From: Levilactobacillus namurensis DSM 19117
GTDB lineage: Bacteria; Bacillota; Bacilli; Lactobacillales; Lactobacillaceae
Direction of reading: 5' to 3'
DNA length: 36,235 bases
Assembly: GCF_001434785.1 (NCBI RefSeq)
Contig: NZ_AZDT01000024.1
Coordinates: forward strand, 1-36,235
Part shown: positions 21,568 to 29,436 of the stretch, piece after piece
Position numbering within the stretch: the stretch's first letter is position 1
Layout: the number at the start of each line of letters is the position of its first letter
Position numbers and translations under genes: made by a program
Notes under the pieces: model-generated
Told to the model about the DNA's origin: nothing
Seen by the model: only the letters and a program-made list of their open reading frames with translations
Database searches by the model: none

Positions 21568-21836
21568 GGAAGGCCCATTAAAGCTGATTTGGTGAAAGGA
21601 CGCGTGATATTGGTCTTGAACCGGGATGTAAATTTTGAAATTTTTTTAGTTTTTCGAGTAACTACTTGTGAAAAAATAATTTTCAAAGAGCTAGCCGGAT
21701 TAGGGTGATTGGATGGAAGCAAACACGTTTATAACAGATATTGCGGTCGCGAGTTTGAAACTTAAGTTGTCGTGAACCTTGGTCAAATAAAAAGTAGTAC
21801 GCCATCAATCGCGTACTACTTACACTATAGTAGAAA
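21568..21836. other. Intergenic region with terminator of the peptide-binding gene
   Basis: No ordinary gene. At 21713-21775 a 20-codon frame (MEANTFITDIAV...) behind AGGGTG is too short to support. An AT-rich tract lies at about 21630-21690. At 21787-21822 the hairpin AAGTAGTACGC / GCGTACTACTT, with a T run on the minus strand, terminates the peptide-binding gene. Confidence 0.6.
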
Positions 21837-23477
21837 TTAATCAACGTAAGCCGTGCGGTAATCCGCTTGGCCGTTGAACTTGTTGTAGACTACGCCCTTG
21901 ACGTTGGGGTCAGCTAAGATGCTGGTGCGGGCGTCGTAGAGTGGCGTGACGGCCTGATCGGTCATGGCCGTTTTGGCGGCTTTGACCAGGTCTTGGTAGC
22001 GTTGCGCTGGCTTTAAGGCGTCAGCACCTTCGGCCGCCTTTAGGGCGTTGTCGTAGGTCGTGCTGCGGTAGTGGCCCATGTTGGAATTATTGGTCGATTC
22101 CAGAATCTCTAGGGAGTTGATTGGGTCGGCGAAGTCCATGCTCCAGCTGGTCAGGTTGGCTTCAAAGTTACCCTTGGAAACGGCACTCAGCATGGATGGG
22201 AACGGAACGGCCTTGATGCTGATGGTCAAATTTGGCAGTTGCTTCATTAAAGTGGTTTGTAGGTATTCCGCAATCTGTTGGGTGGCGTCGTCGTCTCCGC
22301 AGGTCAACGTCAACTTGATCTGTGACCGGTGCAGTTGCTTCAGCGCGGTCTGGAAGTGGGCCTTAGCTTTGGCCGGTTGATAGCTGGCGGTATTGGCGAC
22401 CGTGGCGTCTTGAGTGAAATCAGCGCTGGTTTTGGGATTCTTGGCCATGTTCCGAACGGCAAACGTCGCGGCGGGCCGGGAGCCATTTTGCAGGACCTTA
22501 GTCACCAACTGTTGCCGGTTGACGGCTAGTGAGAGTGCCGTGCGCAACTCCCGGTTCGCAGTCAGCGGGTTCTTCTGGTTGTATTGGATGAAGCCGATGC
22601 GGCCGGATGCCAAGGTCTTTAAGGCCTTGTTGGTCTGATTTTGGTTGGCCTGTTCACCGCTCAGCGTCACTTGCGCGAGCTTATGGGATTGGTAAAGGTT
22701 GTACGAGGTCGAGGGGGACTTGATGACTTGGTAGTTGATGGCGGTCAGCTTAATGGCGTGCTTATCCCGGTAAGTCGGGTTCTTCTTCAACGTCCAAGTG
22801 TCGTTGGTCCCGTTCCAGCCGCTGACCGTGTACGGCCCGTTATAGACGGTGGTGTCTGCGGAAGTCCCGTACTTACGGCCGTATTTGTGGACCGCCTTAG
22901 GATCCAACGGGTAGTAGGTGGTGCTGGCCAGCATCTGCTTGAAGTAACTGGCGGGCTTGGCTAACGTGATCTTGAGTTGGTACTTGCCAGTCGCTTGGAC
23001 GCCCAATTTCGACGGTGCTAGTTTCCCCGCCGCGATGGCGTTGGCGTTTTGGATGTTCGCAAACTGGTAGGTGAATTCAGACTTGGACTTGGGGTCCAGG
23101 GTCCGTCTCCAGGAGTAGACGAAGTTCTGGGCGGTCACGGGATCGCCGTTGCTCCACTTGCCGGTGGTCTTCAGGTCGATGGTGTAGTGCTTGCCGTCTG
23201 GTGAAACGGTGGTCTTCTTGGCCAGGGCGTTGACGGCCTGACTGTCGGCGTTCAACCGGTAGAGACCTTCGCCCGCTTGTTCGAGTTGCCCGCTGGAGAC
23301 GCTATCGGTGATGCGCGCGGTGTCAAGACTAGTGATGGGTGAGGACTGGTACAGGTTGATGCGTTGGGCTGCAGCTTTAGGTGTTTCCGCTGAGTGGGCC
23401 TTAATGGCGAAGGCGCCGCCGATTAAGACGATGCCGCAGATTGCGATAGTGGTGGTTTTGCGATTGAATATGCTCAT
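21837..23477 (-). CDS. Oligopeptide ABC transporter substrate-binding protein (OppA-like)
   Basis: About 546 aa, cluster C (family 5) solute-binding protein for peptides. Family marks: GLYRLNADSQAVNALAKK, the domain DGKHYTIDLKTTGKWSNGDPVTAQNFVYSWRRTLDP (about 95-130), and LTSWSMDFADPINSLEIL near 450. The N-terminus has a hydrophobic segment (TIAICGIVLIGGAFAIKAHSA) but no acceptable lipobox, since the only Cys is preceded by Ile; it may be anchored by an uncleaved helix or secreted. No Opp permease or ATPase genes are adjacent, so it is an orphan receptor. The start at ATG 23477 has GGAGG 9 nt upstream; TTG 23492 is inside that site. Expression is governed by a T-box leader. Confidence 0.9.
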   Translation of the reverse strand: MSIFNRKTTTIAICGIVLIGGAFAIKAHSAETPKAAAQRINLYQSSPITSLDTARITDSVSSGQLEQAGEGLYRLNADSQAVNALAKKTTVSPDGKHYTIDLKTTGKWSNGDPVTAQNFVYSWRRTLDPKSKSEFTYQFANIQNANAIAAGKLAPSKLGVQATGKYQLKITLAKPASYFKQMLASTTYYPLDPKAVHKYGRKYGTSADTTVYNGPYTVSGWNGTNDTWTLKKNPTYRDKHAIKLTAINYQVIKSPSTSYNLYQSHKLAQVTLSGEQANQNQTNKALKTLASGRIGFIQYNQKNPLTANRELRTALSLAVNRQQLVTKVLQNGSRPAATFAVRNMAKNPKTSADFTQDATVANTASYQPAKAKAHFQTALKQLHRSQIKLTLTCGDDDATQQIAEYLQTTLMKQLPNLTISIKAVPFPSMLSAVSKGNFEANLTSWSMDFADPINSLEILESTNNSNMGHYRSTTYDNALKAAEGADALKPAQRYQDLVKAAKTAMTDQAVTPLYDARTSILADPNVKGVVYNKFNGQADYRTAYVD

Positions 23478-23568
23478 AAATGTAGCCTCCAAAGATAGTT
23501 TTGTCTGGGTTTGCGTACAAATCTGAGCTTTGCCATCGTGTGAACATAAAGAATTCCCCCTCGGTTAA

Positions 23569-23871
23569 GTGTAAACAAAAACCGCCCTTAACAGCCAATG
23601 CGTTAAGGACGGTCAAATTAACCGCGGTACCACCTTAATTGGGTCCGGGTCCCTCAAAAAGACCCCGCGCCCCACCTCACAGGAGACCAACATCTCCCTG
23701 ACAACTGACGTATGTCGCACGTCTTCCCGTACTGCAATTGGTTCGGGGAAGCCCTCGGTGGTCCATTTACTTACCTGCGTTCGGCCGCACTCTCAGCAAC
23801 GGCGGCTCTCTGGACGGGCACGATAAGCTTGATCTCCACTTCAATGGTTTGTTTCGGACGATTCTTGAATT
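23569..23871 (-). ncRNA. T-box riboswitch leader
   Basis: Transcribed on the minus strand before the OppA-like gene. The T-box itself, AAGGTGGTACCGCGGTTAA, is 23636-23618; its UGGN bulge pairs with the uncharged tRNA acceptor end. Stem I shows AGAGAGCC and GCTGAGAG elements, closed by GTCC/GGAC. The terminator ACCGTCCTTAAC (hairpin 23613-23576) ends in a T run. High uncharged tRNA should favour antitermination and expression of the peptide receptor, an amino-acid-starvation response. The specifier region reads CGAACGCAGGTAA; CGC (Arg) or AAC (Asn) are candidates and I cannot choose with confidence. Confidence 0.9.
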
Positions 23872-23877
23872 GAGGCT

Positions 23878-23906
23878 AGTGTACCCCCGCTAACCGGGGG
23901 TGTCAA
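23878..23906 (-). promoter_or_regulatory. Promoter of the T-box leader with a wholly palindromic spacer
   Basis: On the minus strand TTGACA (23906-23901), spacer of exactly 17 bp, then TACACT (23883-23878). The spacer is the perfect dyad CCCCCG-GTTAG-CGGGGG and nothing else. It lies about 7 nt upstream of the expected start of the T-box RNA. Confidence 0.82.
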
Positions 23907-24082
23907 CCGGAAAATTTAACTTGCAAATGCGGGAAAGCGGGGGCCTATATAGAAGAAAATGGGGGAATGCGATGTAAAAATTTTTTAGGCGCGGGGGCTG
24001 ATTGGTCGGGGGTTAGGAACATCTCGTGATTTAGGGATTTGAATCGGTAAAGCTTTAATCGTTCCTAGAAATGGTTTCCTGC

Positions 24083-24129
24083 TATAATCAAGTTATGCCA
24101 TTATTCCAGATAACCGTTTTTAAAACGGT
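24083..24129 (+). promoter_or_regulatory. Promoter and dyad before the zinc-ribbon protease gene
   Basis: Extended -10 TG-C-TATAAT (TATAAT at 24083-24088) is followed by the perfect dyad ACCGTTTT-T-AAAACGGT at 24113-24129, just ahead of the ribosome site AAAGGAG. The dyad may be an operator or a translation-affecting hairpin. Confidence 0.55.
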
Positions 24130-24147
24130 AAAGGAGTCTGATTTTTT

Positions 24148-25350
24148 ATGAAGTATTGTCCAAATTGTGGCCATCCGGTGGCCCCCACGGCCAAGTTCTG
24201 TCCCGCTTGTGGGCACGCATTGCCGGGGGCGCAACAGGCTACGTCGTCGACCGGGACGTCAGCGAATGCAACCGGGGAACCGACGGGAACGGCCAGCAAT
24301 CAGAGCGCGAGTGCCCAGTCACAACCGGGCACCCAGGTTCCGCCTCGGCAGCACCGCGAATCCCTATACGATAATGCCACGTCGCGCTTAAGCCACTATA
24401 CCGGAGAGGATGGTGCCGTTAAGGTCAACCTCGCGGCCATGTTCTCTCAGGTCTTGCGGCACCATTCCAAGTCGGAAGCAGAGTCGATCTTTATTGCGGG
24501 CACGGAGACCACCACGCCGACCCTCGACCAGATTTCCGGGGACTGGGCCAAGCCGTGGCTGTTCTCCCGGATCCTGGTAGGCTTCCTGATTGCCTTTGTC
24601 GCCCTGCTGTACATGCTGGTGGGGCTGCGGAACCCAAACGCGATTCCCGGCTTGATCTTAGTAGGGGCGTTCGCCGTGCCTTTCTCGGGGCTGGTCTTCT
24701 TCTTTGAAGCCAACGCGTTTAAAGACGTGAGTTTGTTTGAAGTCGTGAAGATCTTCTTCATCGGCGGCATCTTATCCCTGATTGTCACGCTGTTTCTGTA
24801 CGAGTTCGTCAGTTTCAGTCAGACCAGTCAACTGACGGGTATGCTGACGCTGGGCGATTCGCTGTCGATTGGGATCGTCGAAGAACTGGGAAAACTCCTG
24901 ATTACCAGTTACTTCATCAGTCGCTTGAACGTCCAGCACATCCTCGACGGGTTGCTGATTGGTGCCGCTGTGGGCGCTGGCTTTGCGGCGTTTGAAACGG
25001 CCGGGTACATCTACCGGGCCGGTGGCCAGTTGGTCGACGTGGCAATTATCCGGGGCTGGTCCGCGATTGGGGGGCACCTGGTCTGGGCAGCCATCGCCGG
25101 CGGGGCCATCATGGTGGTCAAGCGGACCAAGCCGTTTCAGGTCAGCCAATTGCTCGACACCCGCTTCTTGGTCTTCTTCCTGTTGGCCATCCTGTTCCAC
25201 GCGGCCTGGGACTGGGACATTGGTCTGATTGGACCGTACTTCAAGCTACTGGTACTGATTGTTCTGGCCTGGATTGTGGTCTTCGTGCTGATGAATGCCG
25301 GGTTAAAGGAAATCGGCCATCTGCAACAAGCGGCGAAACGGGAATCTTAA
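24148..25350 (+). CDS. Zinc-ribbon PrsW-family intramembrane protease
   Basis: 400 aa. N-terminal zinc ribbon C4/C7 and C18/C21 (YCPNCGH, FCPACGH), a Ser/Thr/Gln-rich linker (about 28-70), then a membrane domain with about eight helices from residue 137. The PrsW motifs are present: EELGK with E245, E246 and K249; FAAFET with E283; GGHLVW with H310; FHAAWDW with H351. PrsW proteases cleave membrane proteins such as anti-sigma factors in Bacillus; the substrate here is unknown and no sigma/anti-sigma pair is nearby. The fused zinc ribbon resembles those at 12623-13243 and 13253-13681. The ATG lies about 10 nt after AAAGGAG. Ends before a bidirectional terminator. Confidence 0.85.
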   Translation: MKYCPNCGHPVAPTAKFCPACGHALPGAQQATSSTGTSANATGEPTGTASNQSASAQSQPGTQVPPRQHRESLYDNATSRLSHYTGEDGAVKVNLAAMFSQVLRHHSKSEAESIFIAGTETTTPTLDQISGDWAKPWLFSRILVGFLIAFVALLYMLVGLRNPNAIPGLILVGAFAVPFSGLVFFFEANAFKDVSLFEVVKIFFIGGILSLIVTLFLYEFVSFSQTSQLTGMLTLGDSLSIGIVEELGKLLITSYFISRLNVQHILDGLLIGAAVGAGFAAFETAGYIYRAGGQLVDVAIIRGWSAIGGHLVWAAIAGGAIMVVKRTKPFQVSQLLDTRFLVFFLLAILFHAAWDWDIGLIGPYFKLLVLIVLAWIVVFVLMNAGLKEIGHLQQAAKRES

Positions 25351-25368
25351 TCTGAATGAACGTCTCGA

Positions 25369-25408
25369 AAAAAACGCGGCGACCAGCTAATTGGTCGTCG
25401 CGTTTTTT
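25369..25408. terminator. Bidirectional terminator
   Basis: A 17-bp stem with one mismatch (AAAAAACGCGGCGACCA with TGGTCGTCGCGTTTTTT), 6-nt loop, A and T runs on both sides. It serves the convergent protease gene and the phn operon. Confidence 0.93.
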
Positions 25409-25416
25409 GGCATCCA

Positions 25417-26973
25417 TTAATGCAGAATCGTTAAGTTATACGGTTGTTCCCCAGTGACGTTGGGGTGGGCCGTCAAGTAGTCTTGAATCAGCTGGGCAAC
25501 GGAGACGTTGATCTCCCGGATGATTTTGCTAGCCCGGAACATGGGGTACTCGCCCCCACCGTTTCCCCGGTACTGGTTCATAACGATGTCGAGTTCCTGG
25601 TCGTCGGCGACCGGTTGGCCGTGGTAGCTAAGTGCCCGTAACCGTTGGCCGACCGGCTGGGTCAGGTCGAACGTGTAGTCGATGCCGGCGTAGATGTCGT
25701 AGTTGTACAGCGCGAGCTTGGGCGTCGTGAAGGTGTCACTAACGGTAATCTGACCGTCTTGAAGCGTGAAGAAACTGGCGCACCGTTCTAGCGCCGCTTT
25801 GAGGTCGGCGCCAGTGACCCGCTCCACCACCAAAGTGTTGGGGTAAGGGTAACTGTTGAGGACTTGGCGCCGGGTCACGGTGGTGCCGAACCCCTGTACG
25901 TCATCGTTGAAGAGGGCGGTCGCGGCGATGTCGACCTGTCCGGCCGCGGCTTCAACTTGGTTGATGAAGTTCAGATAGGGGTGGCCGTGCAAGCGTGCGG
26001 CGAGGTGGTCGGTCACTTGGAGACTGGCGCCCCCAATGTGGCCCACGGGAGTGTCCAGCCAATCTTGCGTTTGGTCCTGCAACGGTTGCAACTGGGCACT
26101 TAGCGTTGTATCGGGGACGACCTTCGCGGTGCTCAACAGGGTGGCGCGGTGGCCGACGACCTGGTTGTCGCCGTCTAAGTCGAGCTCGATTTCGCCCACA
26201 GCAACGGCCTTGTCGCCCGGTTGGGTCACGGGAATCTCGTGGTAAACCCCGGCAATCAAGCGGTGTTGGTGGCCGGTGATCAGCGCGTCAATGCCGGGGA
26301 CTTGGGTGAGTAACTGGTACCCCTCATTTTCCCCCGTGATTTGTTCGGTAGGTTGACCGGTGGTGAGGTCGGCTTCAAAGCCCCCGTGGTAGGCCACCAC
26401 GACCAGGTCGGCACGTTGCTTGAGCTTGGGTACCCAGTGTTGCGCGGTCGCCAGGGCGGACTGGAAGGTCAATCCGGTCAAGTGGCTAGTGGGTTCCCAG
26501 ACCGGAACGTAGGCGGTGGTCAGCCCCAGAACGGCGATTTTTACGCCCTTTTTCTTAAAAATCTGGTAGGGAGCGTCGATGATGCCTTGGGCGTGGCCCC
26601 CGTCGATGTTAGCGCCCAGTACGGGATAGTTGCGTTCGGCTAGGCAATTACGTAAATAGTCCAGACCATAGTTGAATTCGTGGTTCCCCAACACACCCAA
26701 GTCGTAGTTAAGTGCCTGGGGAATTTTCGAGAGAATTTCCGCCTGTTCGGGCACGGCCGTGGCCAGGTAACTGTCGAAGGATGAGCCCTCGATCCAGTCA
26801 CCGTTCTCGATGGTCAAGACGATGTCATCGGGTCCCGCCTGAGCTTGAATCTGGCGAATCAACGTCGCGGCCCGTAACCAACCATATGGCCGGTGGTCGT
26901 CGCGCTGACTGTAGTTGGTGGGGTAGAGAAAGCCGTGAACGTCACTAGTGGAAAGAATCTTGAGGTGACGCAT
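25417..26973 (-). CDS. Cytoplasmic 5'-nucleotidase/cyclic-phosphodiesterase-like metallophosphatase
   Basis: 518 aa, bifunctional UshA/CpdB-type architecture. The metallophosphatase domain (1-290) has SDVHG (D11, H13), NGD (57-59), GNHEF (N97, H98) and ITGHQH. The C-terminal 5'-nucleotidase domain (about 310-515) has TALFNDDVQ and MNQYRGNGGGEYPMF. It hydrolyses phosphomonoesters or 2',3'-cyclic nucleotides. Most UshA-like enzymes are exported; this one has no signal peptide and starts MRHLKILSTSDVHG, so it acts inside the cell. Its ATG overlaps the phnE stop as TAATG, so it is translationally coupled to the phosphonate-type transporter. This suggests it dephosphorylates the imported compound. 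Confidence 0.9.
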   Translation of the reverse strand: MRHLKILSTSDVHGFLYPTNYSQRDDHRPYGWLRAATLIRQIQAQAGPDDIVLTIENGDWIEGSSFDSYLATAVPEQAEILSKIPQALNYDLGVLGNHEFNYGLDYLRNCLAERNYPVLGANIDGGHAQGIIDAPYQIFKKKGVKIAVLGLTTAYVPVWEPTSHLTGLTFQSALATAQHWVPKLKQRADLVVVAYHGGFEADLTTGQPTEQITGENEGYQLLTQVPGIDALITGHQHRLIAGVYHEIPVTQPGDKAVAVGEIELDLDGDNQVVGHRATLLSTAKVVPDTTLSAQLQPLQDQTQDWLDTPVGHIGGASLQVTDHLAARLHGHPYLNFINQVEAAAGQVDIAATALFNDDVQGFGTTVTRRQVLNSYPYPNTLVVERVTGADLKAALERCASFFTLQDGQITVSDTFTTPKLALYNYDIYAGIDYTFDLTQPVGQRLRALSYHGQPVADDQELDIVMNQYRGNGGGEYPMFRASKIIREINVSVAQLIQDYLTAHPNVTGEQPYNLTILH

Positions 26974-27785
26974 TAAATCAACTTCTTTCGTAGTTGTTCC
27001 GAGAGGGTGTCAATCAGGAGGACCATCACGATGATGCCCAGCAGGATGATGCCGACCCGGGGCCAGTTACGCGTTTGAATGGCAAAAATCATAGGTGTCC
27101 CAATCCCTCCGGCGCCAACCATCCCCAAGATAGAGGCGGACCGCACGGCGATTTCAAACCGGTACAGGGTGTAGGAGATGAATTCTGGCATGATGGTGGG
27201 GATGGTAGCTAGCGCGAAGATCTGCGTCCGGTTACCCCCGGCACTGGTGATGGCTTCCTCAGCGCCCCGGTCCATATTCTCGAGTGATTCACTGAAGAGC
27301 TTCCCCAGCATCCCAATCGAGTGGATACTGATGGCCAAGACCCCGGCGTAGGAACCGGGTCCGACGGCTTTAATGAACATGATGGCTAAGACGATTTCGG
27401 GAAACGTCCGAATTAGCGTCAGCATGACTTTACCGCTGCCGGAGCGGAGGTGCCAGCGTTCGTGCAGGGTGCGGGCAGCCCAAAAGGCGAAGGGCACGCT
27501 GATGAAGGCGGACACGATGGTCCCCAGAAAGGCGATGGCTAGGGTCTGTAGCGTCAGGCTGGAAAGGTCTTCGCCGCTGCCGTTATAGACGTAAGCCCAA
27601 TCGGGATGGACTAAGCCTTTCCCGATGGACTCGGAAACGGTCTTGGCCGATTCCTGGAGTCCGGTAAAGTGCAGGCCGGTAATGGCCCAAGTATAGATGG
27701 CAATGATGATGGCGACCCAGATCAGCCACCGCCAGCGTTGCCAGAGTGACCGGGGCGCAAATTCGTGAGATAACGTGGTTTGCAT
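26973..27785 (-). CDS. phnE: Phosphonate/phosphite-type ABC permease PhnE (second copy)
   Basis: 270 aa, integral membrane protein of the PhnE family with about six helices (WLIWVAIIIAIYTWAI; LTLQTLAIAFLGTIVSAFISVPFAFWAA; MLTLIRTFPEIVLAIMFIKAV; and others). The EAA-like loop reads SAGGNRTQIFALATIPTIMPEFISY, for ATPase contact, and GMVGAGGIGTPM is the PhnE signature. Start ATG overlaps the preceding phnE stop by one base (TAATG), and its own stop overlaps the phosphatase start the same way. It pairs with the first PhnE to form a heterodimeric channel. Confidence 0.93.
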   Translation of the reverse strand: MQTTLSHEFAPRSLWQRWRWLIWVAIIIAIYTWAITGLHFTGLQESAKTVSESIGKGLVHPDWAYVYNGSGEDLSSLTLQTLAIAFLGTIVSAFISVPFAFWAARTLHERWHLRSGSGKVMLTLIRTFPEIVLAIMFIKAVGPGSYAGVLAISIHSIGMLGKLFSESLENMDRGAEEAITSAGGNRTQIFALATIPTIMPEFISYTLYRFEIAVRSASILGMVGAGGIGTPMIFAIQTRNWPRVGIILLGIIVMVLLIDTLSEQLRKKLI

Positions 27786-28579
27786 TAGAGTAGGACCCTC
27801 CTTAGGTGATTGCTGATGCCGTCAATGACCATGACCACGACCAAGGTCGCTAAGATGATCACCGCGGTGGCACTGTAGTTGAATTGGTCGAGGGACCGTT
27901 GGAGGTAGACCCCGATCCCGCCGGCTCCCAGGTACCCTAAGACCGTGGAAGCCCGGACGTTGATTTCCAGGGTGTATAGGAAGTAGCTGACGAATTGGTT
28001 CAAGATCTGCGGCAAAACGGCGTACCAGATGATGGTCACCTTGCTGGCCCCCACGGACTTCATGGCTTCCAGTGGGCCCATGTCGATAGTTTCGATGACT
28101 TCATAGAAGAGTTTGGAGACCATCCCGAAGGAGAAGATGGCCAGTGTGACGACCCCGGCCGTGGAACCAATCCCGAAGACGGCCACGAAAATGGCGGCTA
28201 ATAAGAGGTCGGGGAGCGTCCGGACCAGGTCCAAGACCAACCGAATCAGGCCACGCAGGTACTTGTTGCTGACCAGGTTGTGGGCGGCTAAGACGGAAAA
28301 GGGTACGGCGAAGGCCGCCCCGATGGTGGTCCCCAGAATGGCCATCTGAATGGTCTCATAGAGGGGTTGAATGATCACAGAAAGGTAATCCCAGGCTGGA
28401 TGGGACATTTGCACTAATAAAACGGTGAACTGGTCGATGTTGGCCAGGAACATCCCGAAGTTGGCGCCGGTCGCCCAAGATGAGAGGACCAGGAGAATGA
28501 TCAGGCCAACCACCCAGGCAATGGCCTGGACGTGGTACCGTTGGCGCCAAGGGCGTTGTGGCATCTCTGGATAGGACAT
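27785..28579 (-). CDS. phnE: Phosphonate/phosphite-type ABC permease PhnE (first copy)
   Basis: 264 aa, with about six membrane helices. Family elements: ETIQMAILGTTIGAAFAVPFSVLAA, LVRTLPDLLLAAIFVAVFGIG, the EAA-like loop KSVGASKVTIIWYAVLPQILNQF and GYLGAGGIGVYL. It begins 2 nt after the phnC stop. It differs enough from the second PhnE (for example in the loop after helix 1) that the two are old paralogues rather than a recent duplication. Confidence 0.93.
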   Translation of the reverse strand: MSYPEMPQRPWRQRYHVQAIAWVVGLIILLVLSSWATGANFGMFLANIDQFTVLLVQMSHPAWDYLSVIIQPLYETIQMAILGTTIGAAFAVPFSVLAAHNLVSNKYLRGLIRLVLDLVRTLPDLLLAAIFVAVFGIGSTAGVVTLAIFSFGMVSKLFYEVIETIDMGPLEAMKSVGASKVTIIWYAVLPQILNQFVSYFLYTLEINVRASTVLGYLGAGGIGVYLQRSLDQFNYSATAVIILATLVVVMVIDGISNHLRRVLL

Positions 28580-28581
28580 GA

Positions 28582-29358
28582 TTACGCCTCCGAATCTGTC
28601 TGGTAGACGCGGTCGAGGGCCGCAGTCGTGACATCAGCAATGTCTTCGTCGTAGACCAATTCACCGGCTCGCAGCCCCACGATGCGGTCGGCGTACTGTT
28701 GGGCTAATTCAACGGAGTGCAGGTTGACGATGACGGTAATACCGTCTTCGCGGTTCAGCCGTTGGAGCGTGTCCATCACGGCTTTAGTGGTCCGGGGGTC
28801 TAGTGACGCGATGGGTTCATCGGCCAGGATAATCTTAGGCTCTTGCATTAGGGCCCGCGCGATGGCGACCCGTTGCTGTTGCCCACCGGAGAGTTCATCG
28901 GCCCGGGTGAAGAGCTTGTTGGTCAGGCTGACCCGCTTCAGCGCTTGGAAGGCCCGCTTGCGGTCGTCGGCGCTAAAGAGGCCCAGGACACACTTCCAGG
29001 TCGGGTAGTACCCCACCAGGCCGGACAAGACGTTCTTTTCAACCGTGGAGCGCTTCACTAAGTTGAAATTTTGAAAAATCATGCCGATCTTCCGCCGCAG
29101 TTGGCGTAAGGCCTTGCCTTTATAGTCGCTGACGGATTCGTTATCGACCAGCACCTCACCGGACGAGATTTCGTGCATGCGGTTGATGGTGCGTAGGAGG
29201 GTGCTTTTCCCGGCTCCGGACAGACCAACGACCACTAAGAACTGACCACGGGGGATATCGAAGTTGATATCCTTTAAGCCAACGGTCCCGTTACTGTAAA
29301 TCTTGTTGACGTGACGAAATGAAATGATTGGATCGGATTGAGTCGCTGTTGCTTGCAT
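28582..29358 (-). CDS. phnC: Phosphonate/phosphite-type ABC ATP-binding protein
   Basis: 258 aa. Walker [10 protein letters not shown] at 45-53, signature LSGGQQQR at 156-163, Walker [14 protein letters not shown] at 176-188 and H-loop VNLHS with H214; the EPIASLDP and NLH forms are typical of PhnC. ATG with a GAGGGG ribosome site. It lies 78 nt downstream of phnD across a terminator hairpin and is closely linked to the two permease genes. Energises import by the PhnD/PhnE system. Confidence 0.95.
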   Translation of the reverse strand: MQATATQSDPIISFRHVNKIYSNGTVGLKDINFDIPRGQFLVVVGLSGAGKSTLLRTINRMHEISSGEVLVDNESVSDYKGKALRQLRRKIGMIFQNFNLVKRSTVEKNVLSGLVGYYPTWKCVLGLFSADDRKRAFQALKRVSLTNKLFTRADELSGGQQQRVAIARALMQEPKIILADEPIASLDPRTTKAVMDTLQRLNREDGITVIVNLHSVELAQQYADRIVGLRAGELVYDEDIADVTTAALDRVYQTDSEA

Positions 29359-29375
29359 CTAAATTTCCCCCTCGT

Positions 29376-29417
29376 AAAAAAGCAGCAAGGTACGTCATCA
29401 ACGTCCCTTGCTACTCT
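29376..29417 (-). terminator. Intra-operon terminator between phnD and phnC
   Basis: On the minus strand AGTAGCAAGGGACGT pairs with ACGTACCTTGCTGCT (two mismatches) around TGATG and is followed by six T. It probably reduces transcription beyond phnD, giving an excess of binding protein over the membrane parts. Confidence 0.85.
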
Positions 29418-29436
29418 TTCTTGACGTTAGCACGTA

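Noticed and set aside
21713-21775. 20-codon frame MEANTFITDIAV with a weak ribosome site
   Set aside because: Too short and without conserved features or clear promoter.
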